DNA of 64,000 nt from AP-15 sp036500965 (GCA_036500965.1 DASYBC010000054.1:1-64000); one strand, 5' to 3'; counted from the first letter of the stretch, positions 49,358 through 59,198 are shown. Notes: generated by a model not told the origin, from the sequence alone. Translations and numbers: made by a program.

Positions 49358-52300
49358 TTAGCTATGCTTGAGCTCGGCCAGCAGCTTTTGGGCTTGAGCC
49401 TTGTCGCTAAAGGAAGCGCCGGAGCCGAGCAGCTTTTCAAGCATTGTCTCGGCATCGGTCGACCGGCCGACGCGATTGAGGGCGACCGCCAAGTGATATT
49501 GGATCGCCGGGTCCGCCGGAGCGGAGACGTTGGCGGCGGTCAGATAGGTGACAGCCTTGCCTGCGTCGCCTTGGGCCAGCAGGATCCAGCCGAGAGTGTC
49601 GTCGATCTGCGCAGCGCTCGGCGCCGCGGCCACCGCGCGTTCGGCGAGCTGGCGGGCCTTTGGCAGATCGCCTTGCTGCTGGTAGAGCCAGGCCAGGTTG
49701 TTGAGCGATGCCGCATCGTCCGCGCGGACGGCCAACAGCTTTTGGTATTCGGCGATCGCCACGTCATATTTCTTGTGTTGCAGGTACAGCGACGCCAACG
49801 CCGCGCGAATGGCGACATCGTTCGGCGCAGCTTTAAGCCGGTCATTCAGCAGCGCCACTGCCCGGTCGGTATCGCCAGTTTGGCTGTAGGCCCGAGCGAG
49901 CGCGGCGGTTAGACCGTCATCGCCGGGCTTGGCCTTGAGTGCGCTTTCGAGCAGAGCGATCGCATCCTTGCTCTTGCCGGCGTTTACCAGCAGATCGGCC
50001 GAGACTAGATCGTAAAGCGAGTTCTTCGGGTCAGCCTTCGCGAAGTCGTGCGCTTTTGCCAACCCGGCGTCGAGGCCGCCGATCTTCGCATCGATCTGGA
50101 TCAGCTCGCTCTTGAGGCTGGCGTTTTGCGGCGCGCGATCGATCGCCGCCTGCAGCACGGTTTGCGCCTCGGGGTAGTTTTTCGCGGCGCTTAGCGTCGA
50201 TACGTAGCGCGACAGGATCGGCGCTGAATTCGGCGCCAATTCATACGCGTGCTTATAGGTCGCGATTGCCGCCGGCAGATCGCCGGCGCCGATCTGGACT
50301 CGGGCCTGGGCGTCGAGGACATCGAGGTTCGCGGGAAACTTGCCGGCGAGCTCTGCCGCCGCGGCGGTGGCATTCTTCCAATCCTGACGCATGCCGTAGA
50401 GATTGACGAGCTTTAGCCCCGGTGCGGGATTATTGGGCGCCGCGCTGCGCGCGCGGGTAATGTCGCCCACCGCCTCCGGCCAGTTCTTCTGGGCGATGGC
50501 AATGTCGGCCAGCCCGAGCAGGCCGGTCATATTGTTCGGCGACTGCGCCAACAGATCGTCATAGATTTTTTTGGCGTCGGCGGTGCGGCCGGTAGCCAGA
50601 TACAGCTGCCCGAGCACCGTGCGCACCGCGACATCCTTTGGGTCGGCGGTCAATCGCCGCGTCAACGTCGCCTCGGCTTCGCCGAAATGTCCGGTGCGGA
50701 TGTCGAGCTGGGCGAGCGCCACGGTAAGCGTGTCGTCGGCCGGGCGCGCGGCCGCCGCCTTTTCGAGCAGCGCTGTGGCGTCGCTGTATCGTCCCGCGGT
50801 TTCGTAGAGCTGCGCCGCCGCCAGATCATAGGCGTTGCTGGTTGGATCAGCCTGAGCAAAGCTCGTCGCCAATGACACGCCGGCATCAACACCGTCGAGC
50901 TCGGCGGTCACCCGCACCAGATCGACCTTCAGCGCCGCGTTCTTGGGGTCGCGATCGATCGCGCCCTGCAGCACGCCGCGCGCTTCGCGGTAATATTTTG
51001 CCGTGTTGAGCAAGCTCAGGTAGCGCGACAGGATCGGCAGCGAATCCGGCGCCAGGATGTGCGCCCGCTTATAGCTCGAGATCGCGCCATTGGTGTCGCC
51101 GGCGCCAATCTGAGCTTGCGCTTGCGCTTCCAAAACGTTGACGTCGGACGGAAATCGGGCGCTCAGCGCCGAGGCCACGGTGGTGGCGTTGGCCCAATCC
51201 TGCCGCAGCTCGTAGGCGCGCACCAGAACGAGGTCGGGCGCGGTGTCGTCGGGCGCCGCGCTGCGCGCGCGATTGATGTAATCGGTCGCCTCGGGCCATT
51301 TCTCTTGCGCGATGGCGATGTCGGCCAGGCCGAGCAAGGCTGCCTCGTCCTTGGGCTTTTTGGCGAGCTGATCGGTGTAGATTTTTTCGGCGTCTGCGGG
51401 CCGCCCGGTCGTCAAATAAAGCTGGGCCAGATCGCGGACCGCCGGGGCGAAGCTCGGCTGCCGCGCCAGCGCGGCACGAAACGCGGTTTCGGCCGCCGGA
51501 TAGTCGTGCTGTGCGGTTTTGACCATGCCCAGCAGCGTCTGATAGAGCGCATTGCTCGGTTCACGGTTGATCAGAGAGGCGGCGACCGCGGCAGCCTTGT
51601 CGAAGTGCCCGGCGCGCAGCTGGGCCAGCGCCAGCGTCGGTCCGGCAACCGCCGCCCCCGACGGCGTCTCGAACACCCGTTCGAGCGCGGACATGCCCTG
51701 GCTGCTCTGGCCGGCGCTGATCTGCGAGATCGCCGCCTGCGTCTGGATCGCCTGGTTCCCCGGCTCGAGCGCCGCCGCCTTGTCGAATTGCTGCAGCGCC
51801 TGCTCGGGCTTGTCGTCCGCCATATAGGCGTTGCCGAGCAGGGTTAGCGTCTGCGCGTCCGACGGCGATTTGGCGGTGATCGGCGTGAGATAGCCGATAG
51901 CGCGTGCCGGGGCGCGCTGGCGCAGCGCCGCCACCGCAGCGAGCCGTGCGGCCTTGGCATCGTTCGGCGCCTGGGCGAGGTATTTGTCGAGGATCGTCTC
52001 CGCCTCGGCATATTGGCCAAGTGCGAACTTGGTCGCACCCTGTAAGTAATAGCCGGCCACGAACCTGGAAAAAAGCGGCGAAATTCGGTCGAAGATCTGG
52101 TCGGCCGCAGCATAGTTCTTCTGCCTGGCGCGCTCGAGCGCGCGCAGATAGCTCGCCATGAAGTTGTCGGGGCTGGTTTTGAGGATCGGGTCGAGATCCT
52201 GGTCCGCCGCCAGGTATTTGCCGTCGGCAATGTTGAGGCTGGCCCGGCTCAGTCGTACCGGAATGCTCTTCGGGTCGATTTTGAGGGCCGCATCAAAGCG

Positions 52301-52963
52301 GCTCAGCGCCCCTTTGACATCGCCCTTGGCGCGGTCCATTTCGCCCATCACTTGGAGCGCCTCGACCGAACGGGGATCGGCGGCCAACGCCTGGTCGAGG
52401 AGCTTCATCGCCGCGCCCGGGTTGCTGGCCGCCAGCAGCCGCGCCAAGGCGATCTTGGGCGGTGTGGCGCTCGGATCGAGCCGGATCGCATCGCGCAGCA
52501 GCGCCTCGGCCTTGGCGCCGTCGCGGAGGGCGGCGGCCGCGATGCCAAGCGCAGTGCGCACCTTGCTCTCCAACGCGGCCGGACGATCGTCCGGCTTGAC
52601 CAGATCGGAGAGGTCGGCGAACTTGCCCTGCGCCAACAGCGCGTCGGCCAAAACCGGTAGATAATCCGCCTCAGCCCCGTTGCGCTCCCGCGCGGCGCGA
52701 GCCTCGCGCTCGGCCGCAACCGGATCGCCTAACTTGAGGTAGACCCGCGCAAGCTTGGCGCGCAACAGCGGGTCTTGCGGCGATTGGCGAATGGCGTTGC
52801 GCAGCTCGATCTCGGCAGCCCTCAGATTGCCGGCGTTCAGATACTGGTCGGCGTTTTTGGCGCTGGCCGATTCGGTCGCGGCGACGGCGGGCTGAGCGAG
52901 CATCAATCCGGTCGCGACGAAGGCGGCACATCGCCGAGAGAGGCGGCGTCGGGCCTGCGGCAT
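49358..52963 (-). CDS. prsT: PEP-CTERM/XrtA-associated TPR-repeat protein PrsT
   Basis: 1201 residues. Signal peptide (RRCAAFVATGLMLAQPAVAA) and then almost entirely TPR helices (QYLNAGNLRAAEIELRNAI at the start, NLAWLYQQQGDLPKARQLAE near the end). It matches the TPR lipoprotein/periplasmic family associated with exosortase A clusters. Those proteins usually have about 900 residues, so this one is about 300 longer. The excess is a tandem 272-residue internal duplication. The ATG giving MPQARRRL is preferred over one 11 codons upstream because of a strong AGGGAAGGGG site. The longer start overlaps the prsR stop (ATGA). Confidence 0.9.
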   Translation of the reverse strand: MPQARRRLSRRCAAFVATGLMLAQPAVAATESASAKNADQYLNAGNLRAAEIELRNAIRQSPQDPLLRAKLARVYLKLGDPVAAEREARAARERNGAEADYLPVLADALLAQGKFADLSDLVKPDDRPAALESKVRTALGIAAAALRDGAKAEALLRDAIRLDPSATPPKIALARLLAASNPGAAMKLLDQALAADPRSVEALQVMGEMDRAKGDVKGALSRFDAALKIDPKSIPVRLSRASLNIADGKYLAADQDLDPILKTSPDNFMASYLRALERARQKNYAAADQIFDRISPLFSRFVAGYYLQGATKFALGQYAEAETILDKYLAQAPNDAKAARLAAVAALRQRAPARAIGYLTPITAKSPSDAQTLTLLGNAYMADDKPEQALQQFDKAAALEPGNQAIQTQAAISQISAGQSSQGMSALERVFETPSGAAVAGPTLALAQLRAGHFDKAAAVAASLINREPSNALYQTLLGMVKTAQHDYPAAETAFRAALARQPSFAPAVRDLAQLYLTTGRPADAEKIYTDQLAKKPKDEAALLGLADIAIAQEKWPEATDYINRARSAAPDDTAPDLVLVRAYELRQDWANATTVASALSARFPSDVNVLEAQAQAQIGAGDTNGAISSYKRAHILAPDSLPILSRYLSLLNTAKYYREARGVLQGAIDRDPKNAALKVDLVRVTAELDGVDAGVSLATSFAQADPTSNAYDLAAAQLYETAGRYSDATALLEKAAAARPADDTLTVALAQLDIRTGHFGEAEATLTRRLTADPKDVAVRTVLGQLYLATGRTADAKKIYDDLLAQSPNNMTGLLGLADIAIAQKNWPEAVGDITRARSAAPNNPAPGLKLVNLYGMRQDWKNATAAAAELAGKFPANLDVLDAQARVQIGAGDLPAAIATYKHAYELAPNSAPILSRYVSTLSAAKNYPEAQTVLQAAIDRAPQNASLKSELIQIDAKIGGLDAGLAKAHDFAKADPKNSLYDLVSADLLVNAGKSKDAIALLESALKAKPGDDGLTAALARAYSQTGDTDRAVALLNDRLKAAPNDVAIRAALASLYLQHKKYDVAIAEYQKLLAVRADDAASLNNLAWLYQQQGDLPKARQLAERAVAAAPSAAQIDDTLGWILLAQGDAGKAVTYLTAANVSAPADPAIQYHLAVALNRVGRSTDAETMLEKLLGSGASFSDKAQAQKLLAELKHS
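49823..51454 (-). repeat. 816-bp (272-residue) tandem duplication inside prsT
   Basis: Copy A covers 51454-50639 and copy B 50638-49823 (minus strand). The two copies align without gaps at a constant offset of 272 residues. Examples: TTGRPADAEKIY vs ATGRTADAKKIY; LLGLADIAIAQEKW vs LLGLADIAIAQKNW; VLQGAIDRDPKNAALK vs VLQAAIDRAPQNASLK. 272 equals eight 34-residue TPR units. Copies differ at many positions, so the duplication is not recent. Confidence 0.88.
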
Positions 52964-52992
52964 TGCGAACCCCTTCCCTGCAGAGCTGGCCG

Positions 52993-54375
52993 TCACGCTT
53001 CGAGGCCAAGCTGGTGCTGCTGCATCAGATCATAAAGCGTTGGCCGGCTGATCCCGAGAAGCTTGGCAGCTTTGGATAGGTTCGACCCAGCCTGAGCGAG
53101 GGCCAGCTGGATGACCTCGCGCTCGGCGCGCGCCCGCGCCAGGCGGATATCGAGCGATTTCGACTCGCCATCGCCGTTGGTCTGTTCGAGATCGCCGACG
53201 GACAGGTCGAGATCGCCGGCCGAAACCAACGGCCCGTCGGTCATCACCACGGCTCGCTTCATGCGATTTTCCAGCTCGCGCACATTGCCGGGCCACGCGT
53301 GCTCGCGGATTGCGGCAAGCGCCGAGTGGTCGAGGCCGCGCGCCGCGCGCCCGTACTCGCCGGCAAAGCGATGCAAAAAGAAGCTGGCGAGGGCGATGGT
53401 ATCGGCTGCCCGCTCGCGCAACGGCGGCACCCGCACGATCACCTCGTTGAGGCGGTAAAACAGATCCTCGCGAAAACGGCCTTCGCCCATCATCCGGTCG
53501 AGATCCTGGTTGGTCGCGCAGACGATTCGCACATCGACCTGCACCGGCTTTCGCCCACCGACCCGCTCCACGATCTGATCCTGCAGAAAGCGCAGCAGCT
53601 TGACCTGCATCGGCAACGGCACGTCGCCGATCTCGTCGAGAAACAGCGTGCCGCGATGGGCGCTCTCGATCCGCCCGATGGTTTGCCGCAAAGCCCCGGT
53701 GAACGCCCCCTTTTCATGGCCGAACAGCTCGCTTTCGAGCAATGTTTCGGGGATCGCCCCGCAGTTGATCGGAATAAACGGGCCGCGGGCGCGCCGGCTG
53801 AGGCGGTGGATCGCGTGCGCGAGCAATTCCTTGCCGGTGCCGCTTTCGCCAAGCAGCAGGACCGTGACGTCGGTCGGCGCCAGCTTCTCGATGTTGCGCA
53901 GCACCCGCAGCATTTCGGGGCTGCTGCCGATGATGCCGTCGATCGGCGAGGCAATCGCCGCTTCGGTCAGCCGGCGATTCTCGGCCTCGAGATCAAACAT
54001 CTGCTCGGCGCGGCTGACGATCATCCGCAGCACGTCGATGTCGATCGGCTTTTGGTAAAAATCATAGGCGCCAAGCGCGATGGCCCGCAACGCGTGCTCG
54101 CGCGTCTCATTGCCGGTGGCAATGATGACTTTGGTCGAGGGGGCCAGCTCGCGGATCTCGGTCAATGTCGCCAAGCCTTCGGCGGCCCCGTCCGGATCCG
54201 GTGGAAGCCCGAGATCGAGGATGGCGACCGGGATGCGCGATTCTTTGACCGCCTCGATGGCTTCGCGGCGGTTGCCCGCCGGATGCACCTTGTGCTCGGA
54301 AAAGGCCCAGCGCAGCTGACGCAGCAGTCCGATGTCGTCATCGACGATCAGCAGCGGTTTGACTGGTGCAGCCAT
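52993..54375 (-). CDS. prsR: PrsR, sigma-54-dependent response regulator of the PEP-CTERM system
   Basis: 460 residues. Receiver domain with phospho-Asp54 (VAILDLGLPPD). AAA+ domain with Walker A GESGTGKELL, the sigma-54-contact GAFTGAL and the arginine finger region FREDLFYRLNEVIVRVP. C-terminal Fis-type helix-turn-helix (LALAQAGSNLSKAAKLLGIS with RPTLYDLMQQ). It activates sigma-54 promoters in response to PrsK. Its stop overlaps the start of the prsT frame (ATGA), and it starts three bases after prsK. Confidence 0.95.
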   Translation of the reverse strand: MAAPVKPLLIVDDDIGLLRQLRWAFSEHKVHPAGNRREAIEAVKESRIPVAILDLGLPPDPDGAAEGLATLTEIRELAPSTKVIIATGNETREHALRAIALGAYDFYQKPIDIDVLRMIVSRAEQMFDLEAENRRLTEAAIASPIDGIIGSSPEMLRVLRNIEKLAPTDVTVLLLGESGTGKELLAHAIHRLSRRARGPFIPINCGAIPETLLESELFGHEKGAFTGALRQTIGRIESAHRGTLFLDEIGDVPLPMQVKLLRFLQDQIVERVGGRKPVQVDVRIVCATNQDLDRMMGEGRFREDLFYRLNEVIVRVPPLRERAADTIALASFFLHRFAGEYGRAARGLDHSALAAIREHAWPGNVRELENRMKRAVVMTDGPLVSAGDLDLSVGDLEQTNGDGESKSLDIRLARARAEREVIQLALAQAGSNLSKAAKLLGISRPTLYDLMQQHQLGLEA

Positions 54376-54378
54376 GTT

Positions 54379-56421
54379 CTATCCCGCAGCAGAAGGTACG
54401 AAAGGTTGATCTTCGCGGATCAACGGCAGCACGATCCGCATCGTCGTGCCGGCGCCTTGCCGCGAGATCACTTCGAGCTCGCCGCCCGCGGCCCGGATCA
54501 GCTCGCGGGTCTGGAAGGCGCCGATGCCGTAGCCGCCCGCCTTTGTCGAGCGAAACGGCAGGAACAGCCCATCACGGATAAACGCTTCGTCCATTCCGGT
54601 GCCGCGGTCGACGACATCGACGACAAACCGCTCGCCAAGCCGGCGCGCGGAGACCACGACTGCCTCGCCAGGCGGCGAGGCGTCGAGCGCGTTTTGCACC
54701 AGATGGGTCACCGCGGAGCGCAACCGGTCGGGCGCGATCGGCACAATCTGATCGCCGCCCTGTTCGCCGCCGTCGCGATCGCCGAGGCTGCCGCCGGCAT
54801 CGATCACGACCGAGCCGGCGGCAAAATCGGCGGCCGCCGCGGCGACGATCGCGGCCGGGTCGCGCAGCGCCGTCGGCCGCCCCGCCGGGCCGGATTTCAG
54901 CTGGTCCAGCAGATGGTTCATGCGGGCGACCGAATCCTCGACCGTTTGCAGCATGTCGCGCTGAAATTCGGGGTCGTCGATGTAGCGGCGCGCGTTCGAC
55001 ACGACCAAACCGAGCTGGCTGGCCAAATTCTTGATGTCGTGCACGACAAAGGCAAAGCGCTTGCTGTACTCGGTCAACAGCTCGGCCTCGCGCAGCCCTT
55101 TGGTCGAGCGCTCCTCGGCAAGATAGCTCGCGGCCTGGCGCCCGGCTGCGCGTAAGAGGTCGAACGCCTCCCAGTCGAGCCCGGCCGCATGGCTTGGGCG
55201 GTCGAGCACGACAAAGCCGACGAGCTCGCGGCGATGCGACAGCGGAACCGCAAGCCAGGCGCGCGGCGGGGCGGCCGGCCAGCCCTCGGCCGCGGCATCG
55301 CGGGCGCGCTCTTGGATCCAGCTGCCGTCGCGGAAGCCGGCGACGAACGATGCGTCGCCGGCCACCCTCTCGCCAAGCCCGCCGCGCGCCGGCCATGACG
55401 CAGTCGGCCAATAGTCGAGGCCCGGGCTGAGCGACCACAGCATCCCGGCCGGGCTGGCAACGAATTCCGCGAGCGCGCGGATGATCCTAACCTGCAGCTC
55501 GTCGCCTTGCCCGTCGCCTTGGCCGTCGCCCTGGCGCGGCTCGGACACCAGGCTGATGAATTTGAGCCATTCGACCCGATAATCGTAGCGGTGGCTAAAG
55601 AAGTTGCGGGAAATCAGAAATTTGAGGCGCTGGCGAAAGCTTCCCGAGGTCAGCACCGTGGCGAGCACGACGATGCTGCCGAACAGCATCGCCAGCTGCA
55701 GCACCAGCCCCCAATCGCCACCGAAACGGCGCAGCAGCATGGCCACGATCGCCACGGCCAACAGAAAGCAGCCGCTCGCCAGCAAGGTCGCGCTATGCAG
55801 GACTACCTGGCGCGACACGTGGATATCGATCCGCCACTGGCGATTGCGCGCCATCGCCAGCGCCAAGAGCGGCACCATGAAGGCGGCGGCAACCGCGCGC
55901 CCGAGCGCCAGACCCGGATCGACCCGGCCACGGGTGATAAACGCGTCCGAGAACAAGAACAGCTCGTAGGCGTAAAGAAAGCCGAGCCCGAGGCATAGCG
56001 GCCAAGCCTGCCAGCGGCGGCCCGGCGCGGTGTTGCGCCACAGGTTCTCGACCGCCAGCAGCCCGAACACGCCAAACCCGACCCGCATCAGGAGCTGCGC
56101 GTAAACCCCCAAAAGATCGCTGCCAAAGATCAAGTTACGCAGGTCGATCGCGATCGCGAGCGCGCAGAAAGCCAGCGCCGCCGCCAGATAGCGCCGACCC
56201 ACCTCGGAACCGGCGGCGCCCCGCGCGGTAACCAAGGTCGCGGCGAACAGCAGCCAGGCGGATAGCCTGATGCCGTCGAGCAGCGGCGGGAAACCAATCG
56301 GCAGGATCGCCGCCGCGTCGGTCGCCGTCGCCCAAGCCGCCGAAGCGAGGCAGCAGCCGATGATCGCCCAGCCGGTCCGACTGGTCCGGCCGCGCAGCAC
56401 CATCAGCGCGACGATCAGCAC
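54379..56421 (-). CDS. prsK: PrsK, membrane histidine kinase of the PEP-CTERM system
   Basis: 680 residues. Many N-terminal spans (about residues 1-300), a GAF-like middle domain and a C-terminal kinase core with FAFVVHDIKNLASQLGLVVS (His box), LVQNALDASPPGE (N box) and DRGTGMDEAFI/AGGYGIGAF (G boxes). FVVHDIKN with His matches the PrsK type of kinase. The GTG at 56421 cuts the first membrane helix. The open frame continues upstream to a CTG at 56472 (LDSAVVETVYSGCALAF) with an AGGA site, so the true start may be there. It probably signals to PrsR. Confidence 0.9.
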   Translation of the reverse strand: MLIVALMVLRGRTSRTGWAIIGCCLASAAWATATDAAAILPIGFPPLLDGIRLSAWLLFAATLVTARGAAGSEVGRRYLAAALAFCALAIAIDLRNLIFGSDLLGVYAQLLMRVGFGVFGLLAVENLWRNTAPGRRWQAWPLCLGLGFLYAYELFLFSDAFITRGRVDPGLALGRAVAAAFMVPLLALAMARNRQWRIDIHVSRQVVLHSATLLASGCFLLAVAIVAMLLRRFGGDWGLVLQLAMLFGSIVVLATVLTSGSFRQRLKFLISRNFFSHRYDYRVEWLKFISLVSEPRQGDGQGDGQGDELQVRIIRALAEFVASPAGMLWSLSPGLDYWPTASWPARGGLGERVAGDASFVAGFRDGSWIQERARDAAAEGWPAAPPRAWLAVPLSHRRELVGFVVLDRPSHAAGLDWEAFDLLRAAGRQAASYLAEERSTKGLREAELLTEYSKRFAFVVHDIKNLASQLGLVVSNARRYIDDPEFQRDMLQTVEDSVARMNHLLDQLKSGPAGRPTALRDPAAIVAAAAADFAAGSVVIDAGGSLGDRDGGEQGGDQIVPIAPDRLRSAVTHLVQNALDASPPGEAVVVSARRLGERFVVDVVDRGTGMDEAFIRDGLFLPFRSTKAGGYGIGAFQTRELIRAAGGELEVISRQGAGTTMRIVLPLIREDQPFVPSAAG

Positions 56422-56482
56422 AAAGGCGAGAGCGCAGCCCGAATAGACGGTTTCGACGACGGCGCTGTCCAGCTTCGTTGTC

Positions 56483-57892
56483 CTATCTTGCGCCGTGATT
56501 CCAAAAGATCACGCGCGCTGTCTGCAGCAGGATCAAAAAATCGAGAAAAATACTTCGGTTCTTGACGTAGTAAAGATCAAACGCCAGCTTGCGCCGCGCA
56601 TCCTCGATAGACGCGCCGTAGGGATAGTTGATCTGCGCCCAGCCGGTGATGCCGGGCCGGACCCAGTGGCGCTCGGCGTAGTAGGGGATCAGCTCGGCCA
56701 GGCTGTCGACAAAGAACGGGCGCTCCGGCCGAGGCCCGACAAAGCTCATATCGCCGCGCAGCACATTCAGGATCTGGGCCAGCTCGTCGATGCGCAGCTT
56801 GCGGATCACCGCCCCGACACGGGTGACACGCGGATCGCCGTGGGCGGCCCATCGCGGGTTGCCGTCGAGCTCGGCATCGGTGCGCATGCTGCGGAATTTG
56901 AAAATGGTGAAGACTCGACCGCGCAAGCCGACGCGTTCCTGACGATAGAGAACCGGGCCAGGGCTTTCCCCCTTGATCAGGCAGGCGGTCATCGCCAGCA
57001 GCGGCAGCGAGAAGATCAGGAGCGCCACGCTGACCGCGATGTCGAAGCTGCGCTTCAACACCTCGTCGATGACCCCGCAGCGGAACCCGTCGGAATAAAA
57101 CAGCCAGCTCGGGCGCAGCGCCTCGAGGTCGACGGTTCGCGTTTCGCGCTCCCAGAAATCGAGAAAATCGGTGACCCTGATCCCGGCGAGCTTGCAGTGC
57201 AGCAGCTGGCGGACCGGCAACCCGCGCCGGTCGTCGGTCGCGACCACAACCTCGCTGGCGCCCAGCCGCAGGCCAAGGTCCGCGAGCGCGTCGGGCTCGG
57301 CGGCGGCCCAGTCGAGCGGGTCGGCGCCGAGCGAGGCCCGCTCGCCCGGCATCCGCACGAACGACACTGGAAAAAAATGCGGGTTGTCGCCGGCCGCCAC
57401 CAGATCGCCGATCCGCGCCGCCTGGGTGCCGTTGCCGAGCACGACAATGCGCCGCCGCAACAGGCCGCGGCCGAGTGTCAGCAGAAAGGTTGCGCGGGTC
57501 AACAGAATGCAGCCGAGCCAGACCAGGCTTGCCTTCAGCGGCAGATCGTCGGCGTCGGCCAGCTGTCCCAACTCGGTGCGCCACAGCGCGGTCGAAGACG
57601 CCGCCAGCATCAGCACCAGGATAAAGGCGACCGCGATCTTGCTGACCAGCAGCCGAAAATCGACAAAGCTCTGCTGCCCGTAAAGACCGACCGAGATCAT
57701 CGCGGCCACCGCGGCAACCGACAGGCCCGCGGCAAGCCCGGCGGGAAAGCTCGGCACACCGAAGATCAGCGGTGTACTGCCGTTCGACTGAGACAACATC
57801 TGGTAAAATGCGGCAGTGATCAGCAGAGTGTCCGACGACACCAGCAGCACGACCGAGACAGGGACAAAATGTCTGAACAGTCTGAGCTGCAT
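56483..57892 (-). CDS. XrtA-associated sugar phosphotransferase (undecaprenyl-phosphate glycosyl-1-phosphate transferase)
   Basis: 469 residues. Four N-terminal spans, a CoA-binding-like cytoplasmic part (RRIVVLGNGTQAARIGDLVA) and the C-terminal catalytic domain of bacterial sugar transferases: KRSFDIAVSVALLIFSLPLL, then RQERVGLRGRVFTIFKFRSM, RVGAVIRKLRIDELAQILNV, GDMSFVGPRPERP and RPGITGWAQINYPYG. It starts the repeat unit of exopolysaccharide by loading the first sugar phosphate on the lipid carrier. It is the first gene of the minus-strand cluster, 62 bases upstream of prsK. Confidence 0.93.
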   Translation of the reverse strand: MQLRLFRHFVPVSVVLLVSSDTLLITAAFYQMLSQSNGSTPLIFGVPSFPAGLAAGLSVAAVAAMISVGLYGQQSFVDFRLLVSKIAVAFILVLMLAASSTALWRTELGQLADADDLPLKASLVWLGCILLTRATFLLTLGRGLLRRRIVVLGNGTQAARIGDLVAAGDNPHFFPVSFVRMPGERASLGADPLDWAAAEPDALADLGLRLGASEVVVATDDRRGLPVRQLLHCKLAGIRVTDFLDFWERETRTVDLEALRPSWLFYSDGFRCGVIDEVLKRSFDIAVSVALLIFSLPLLAMTACLIKGESPGPVLYRQERVGLRGRVFTIFKFRSMRTDAELDGNPRWAAHGDPRVTRVGAVIRKLRIDELAQILNVLRGDMSFVGPRPERPFFVDSLAELIPYYAERHWVRPGITGWAQINYPYGASIEDARRKLAFDLYYVKNRSIFLDFLILLQTARVIFWNHGAR

Positions 57893-58025
57893 CGCCGATT
57901 GTAATTTCGTTAATAATGTCCACTGCCCGTGGCGGGACGGTGCCGTCAATCGCGCGTGAGTATATAGCAGAACGGCGTGCCGGCGTCCAGTAGAACGCAT
58001 GGTCGGGCCGGCGCGGCCAATGCCG

Positions 58026-59009
58026 TCATTCGGCGGCGCCGAGGCGGGCGATGTCGCGGCGCTCGACGAGATCATCGGACAGGCTCAAATCATCGCGGCC
58101 GACCGGATCATCGGCCGCCGCGACCGCTGCGATCCCCGCGAGCGCGTCCCGCTGCTGGTCAAACAGCTCCCGGATCCAGTCGATGACCGCGCGCACGCAG
58201 GCGGCCCGGCGCAGGTCTCGGTGCACGATGACCCAATAATCCGCGGCCAGCTCCGGCACCGGCGGAGCGACGCGCTCGAGCTGCGGGTCGGCGTCGGCGG
58301 CGTAGCACGGCAGCAGCCCGATCCCGAGCCCGGCGCGGATGGCTTCGAGGCGCATCAGCAGATCTGCGGCACGCAGCACCACTCTGCCGCCGCAGCCGCG
58401 GATCTGCTGGTCGAGCCAGCGTGCGCTCGAATAATGCGCCTGCTCCTCGGTATAGGTGATCCATTGGGCGCGACCGGCGGCCGAGGCAGCGCCGCGGCCG
58501 CGCCGGCGGTAGAGCGCGCCGGCGATCGCGCCAACCTTGGTGACATAGAGATTACCGGCCTCGGGCACGCCGTGGCGCAGCGCCAGATCGGCGTCGCGGC
58601 GCGCCAGGTTGGCGGTCTGCGGCGATAGCACCAGCTCGAGGGTGATCCCCGGCGGCAGGCAGGTGTCGCGTGCAGCGGCGAGATCGCGCGCCAGCAATAT
58701 CGAGGCCCATTCGCCAACCGAAACGCGCACGGTCCCGCTCAGTGTCGGCGAGGCCGCGGCCCGATGTCGCTCGAAGGCCAGGGCCGCCGTTTCGAGGTGC
58801 TCGGCGGCAGTGATCAGCGCCTCTCCGGCAGGGTTAAGGCGAAGCCCCTCGGGAAGCCGGTCGAACAGCGCCGGCCCGCCAAACGAGGCTTCGAACGCGG
58901 TCAGCCGCCGGCCGACCGTCGGCTGGCTCAAGCCCAGCGCGCGACCCGCGGCGCGCAACGATCCATGCCGGGCGACAGCGAGAAAGATCCGGATGTCGTC
59001 CCAGTCCAT
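58026..59009 (-). CDS. LysR-family transcriptional regulator
   Basis: 327 residues. The N-terminal winged helix-turn-helix is LAVARHGSLRAAGRALGLSQ followed by PTVGRRLTAFEASFGGPALF. The effector domain starts at LSGTVRVSVGEW. The C-terminal 30 residues are unusually acidic and Ala-rich (VAAADDPVGRDDLSLSDDLV), longer than average. It is divergent from the ABC exporter with a 189-base gap that could hold its target promoter. Confidence 0.93.
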   Translation of the reverse strand: MDWDDIRIFLAVARHGSLRAAGRALGLSQPTVGRRLTAFEASFGGPALFDRLPEGLRLNPAGEALITAAEHLETAALAFERHRAAASPTLSGTVRVSVGEWASILLARDLAAARDTCLPPGITLELVLSPQTANLARRDADLALRHGVPEAGNLYVTKVGAIAGALYRRRGRGAASAAGRAQWITYTEEQAHYSSARWLDQQIRGCGGRVVLRAADLLMRLEAIRAGLGIGLLPCYAADADPQLERVAPPVPELAADYWVIVHRDLRRAACVRAVIDWIRELFDQQRDALAGIAAVAAADDPVGRDDLSLSDDLVERRDIARLGAAE

Positions 59010-59198
59010 GGGCGGCCCCTCCCAGACAAGCGATACATCTTCCTATCATCTGCTCTTGAGATTGTCGATTGCCGCTATCGTGACGTATCGCTAACGTGAC
59101 GGTCGCAAGATGTTCGATGCCGGCAGCGCGCACCGATAATGCCCAGGGTCTGGGCGAATTTGTCGGCGATCGCCGTGCGGGGCGAGGGAGCAGTGCCG

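Noticed and set aside
57930..58000. GGCACG...TGC pattern on the minus strand resembling a sigma-54 promoter before the sugar phosphotransferase
   Set aside because: The spacing between the GG and GC elements is one base too long for a standard -24/-12 site.
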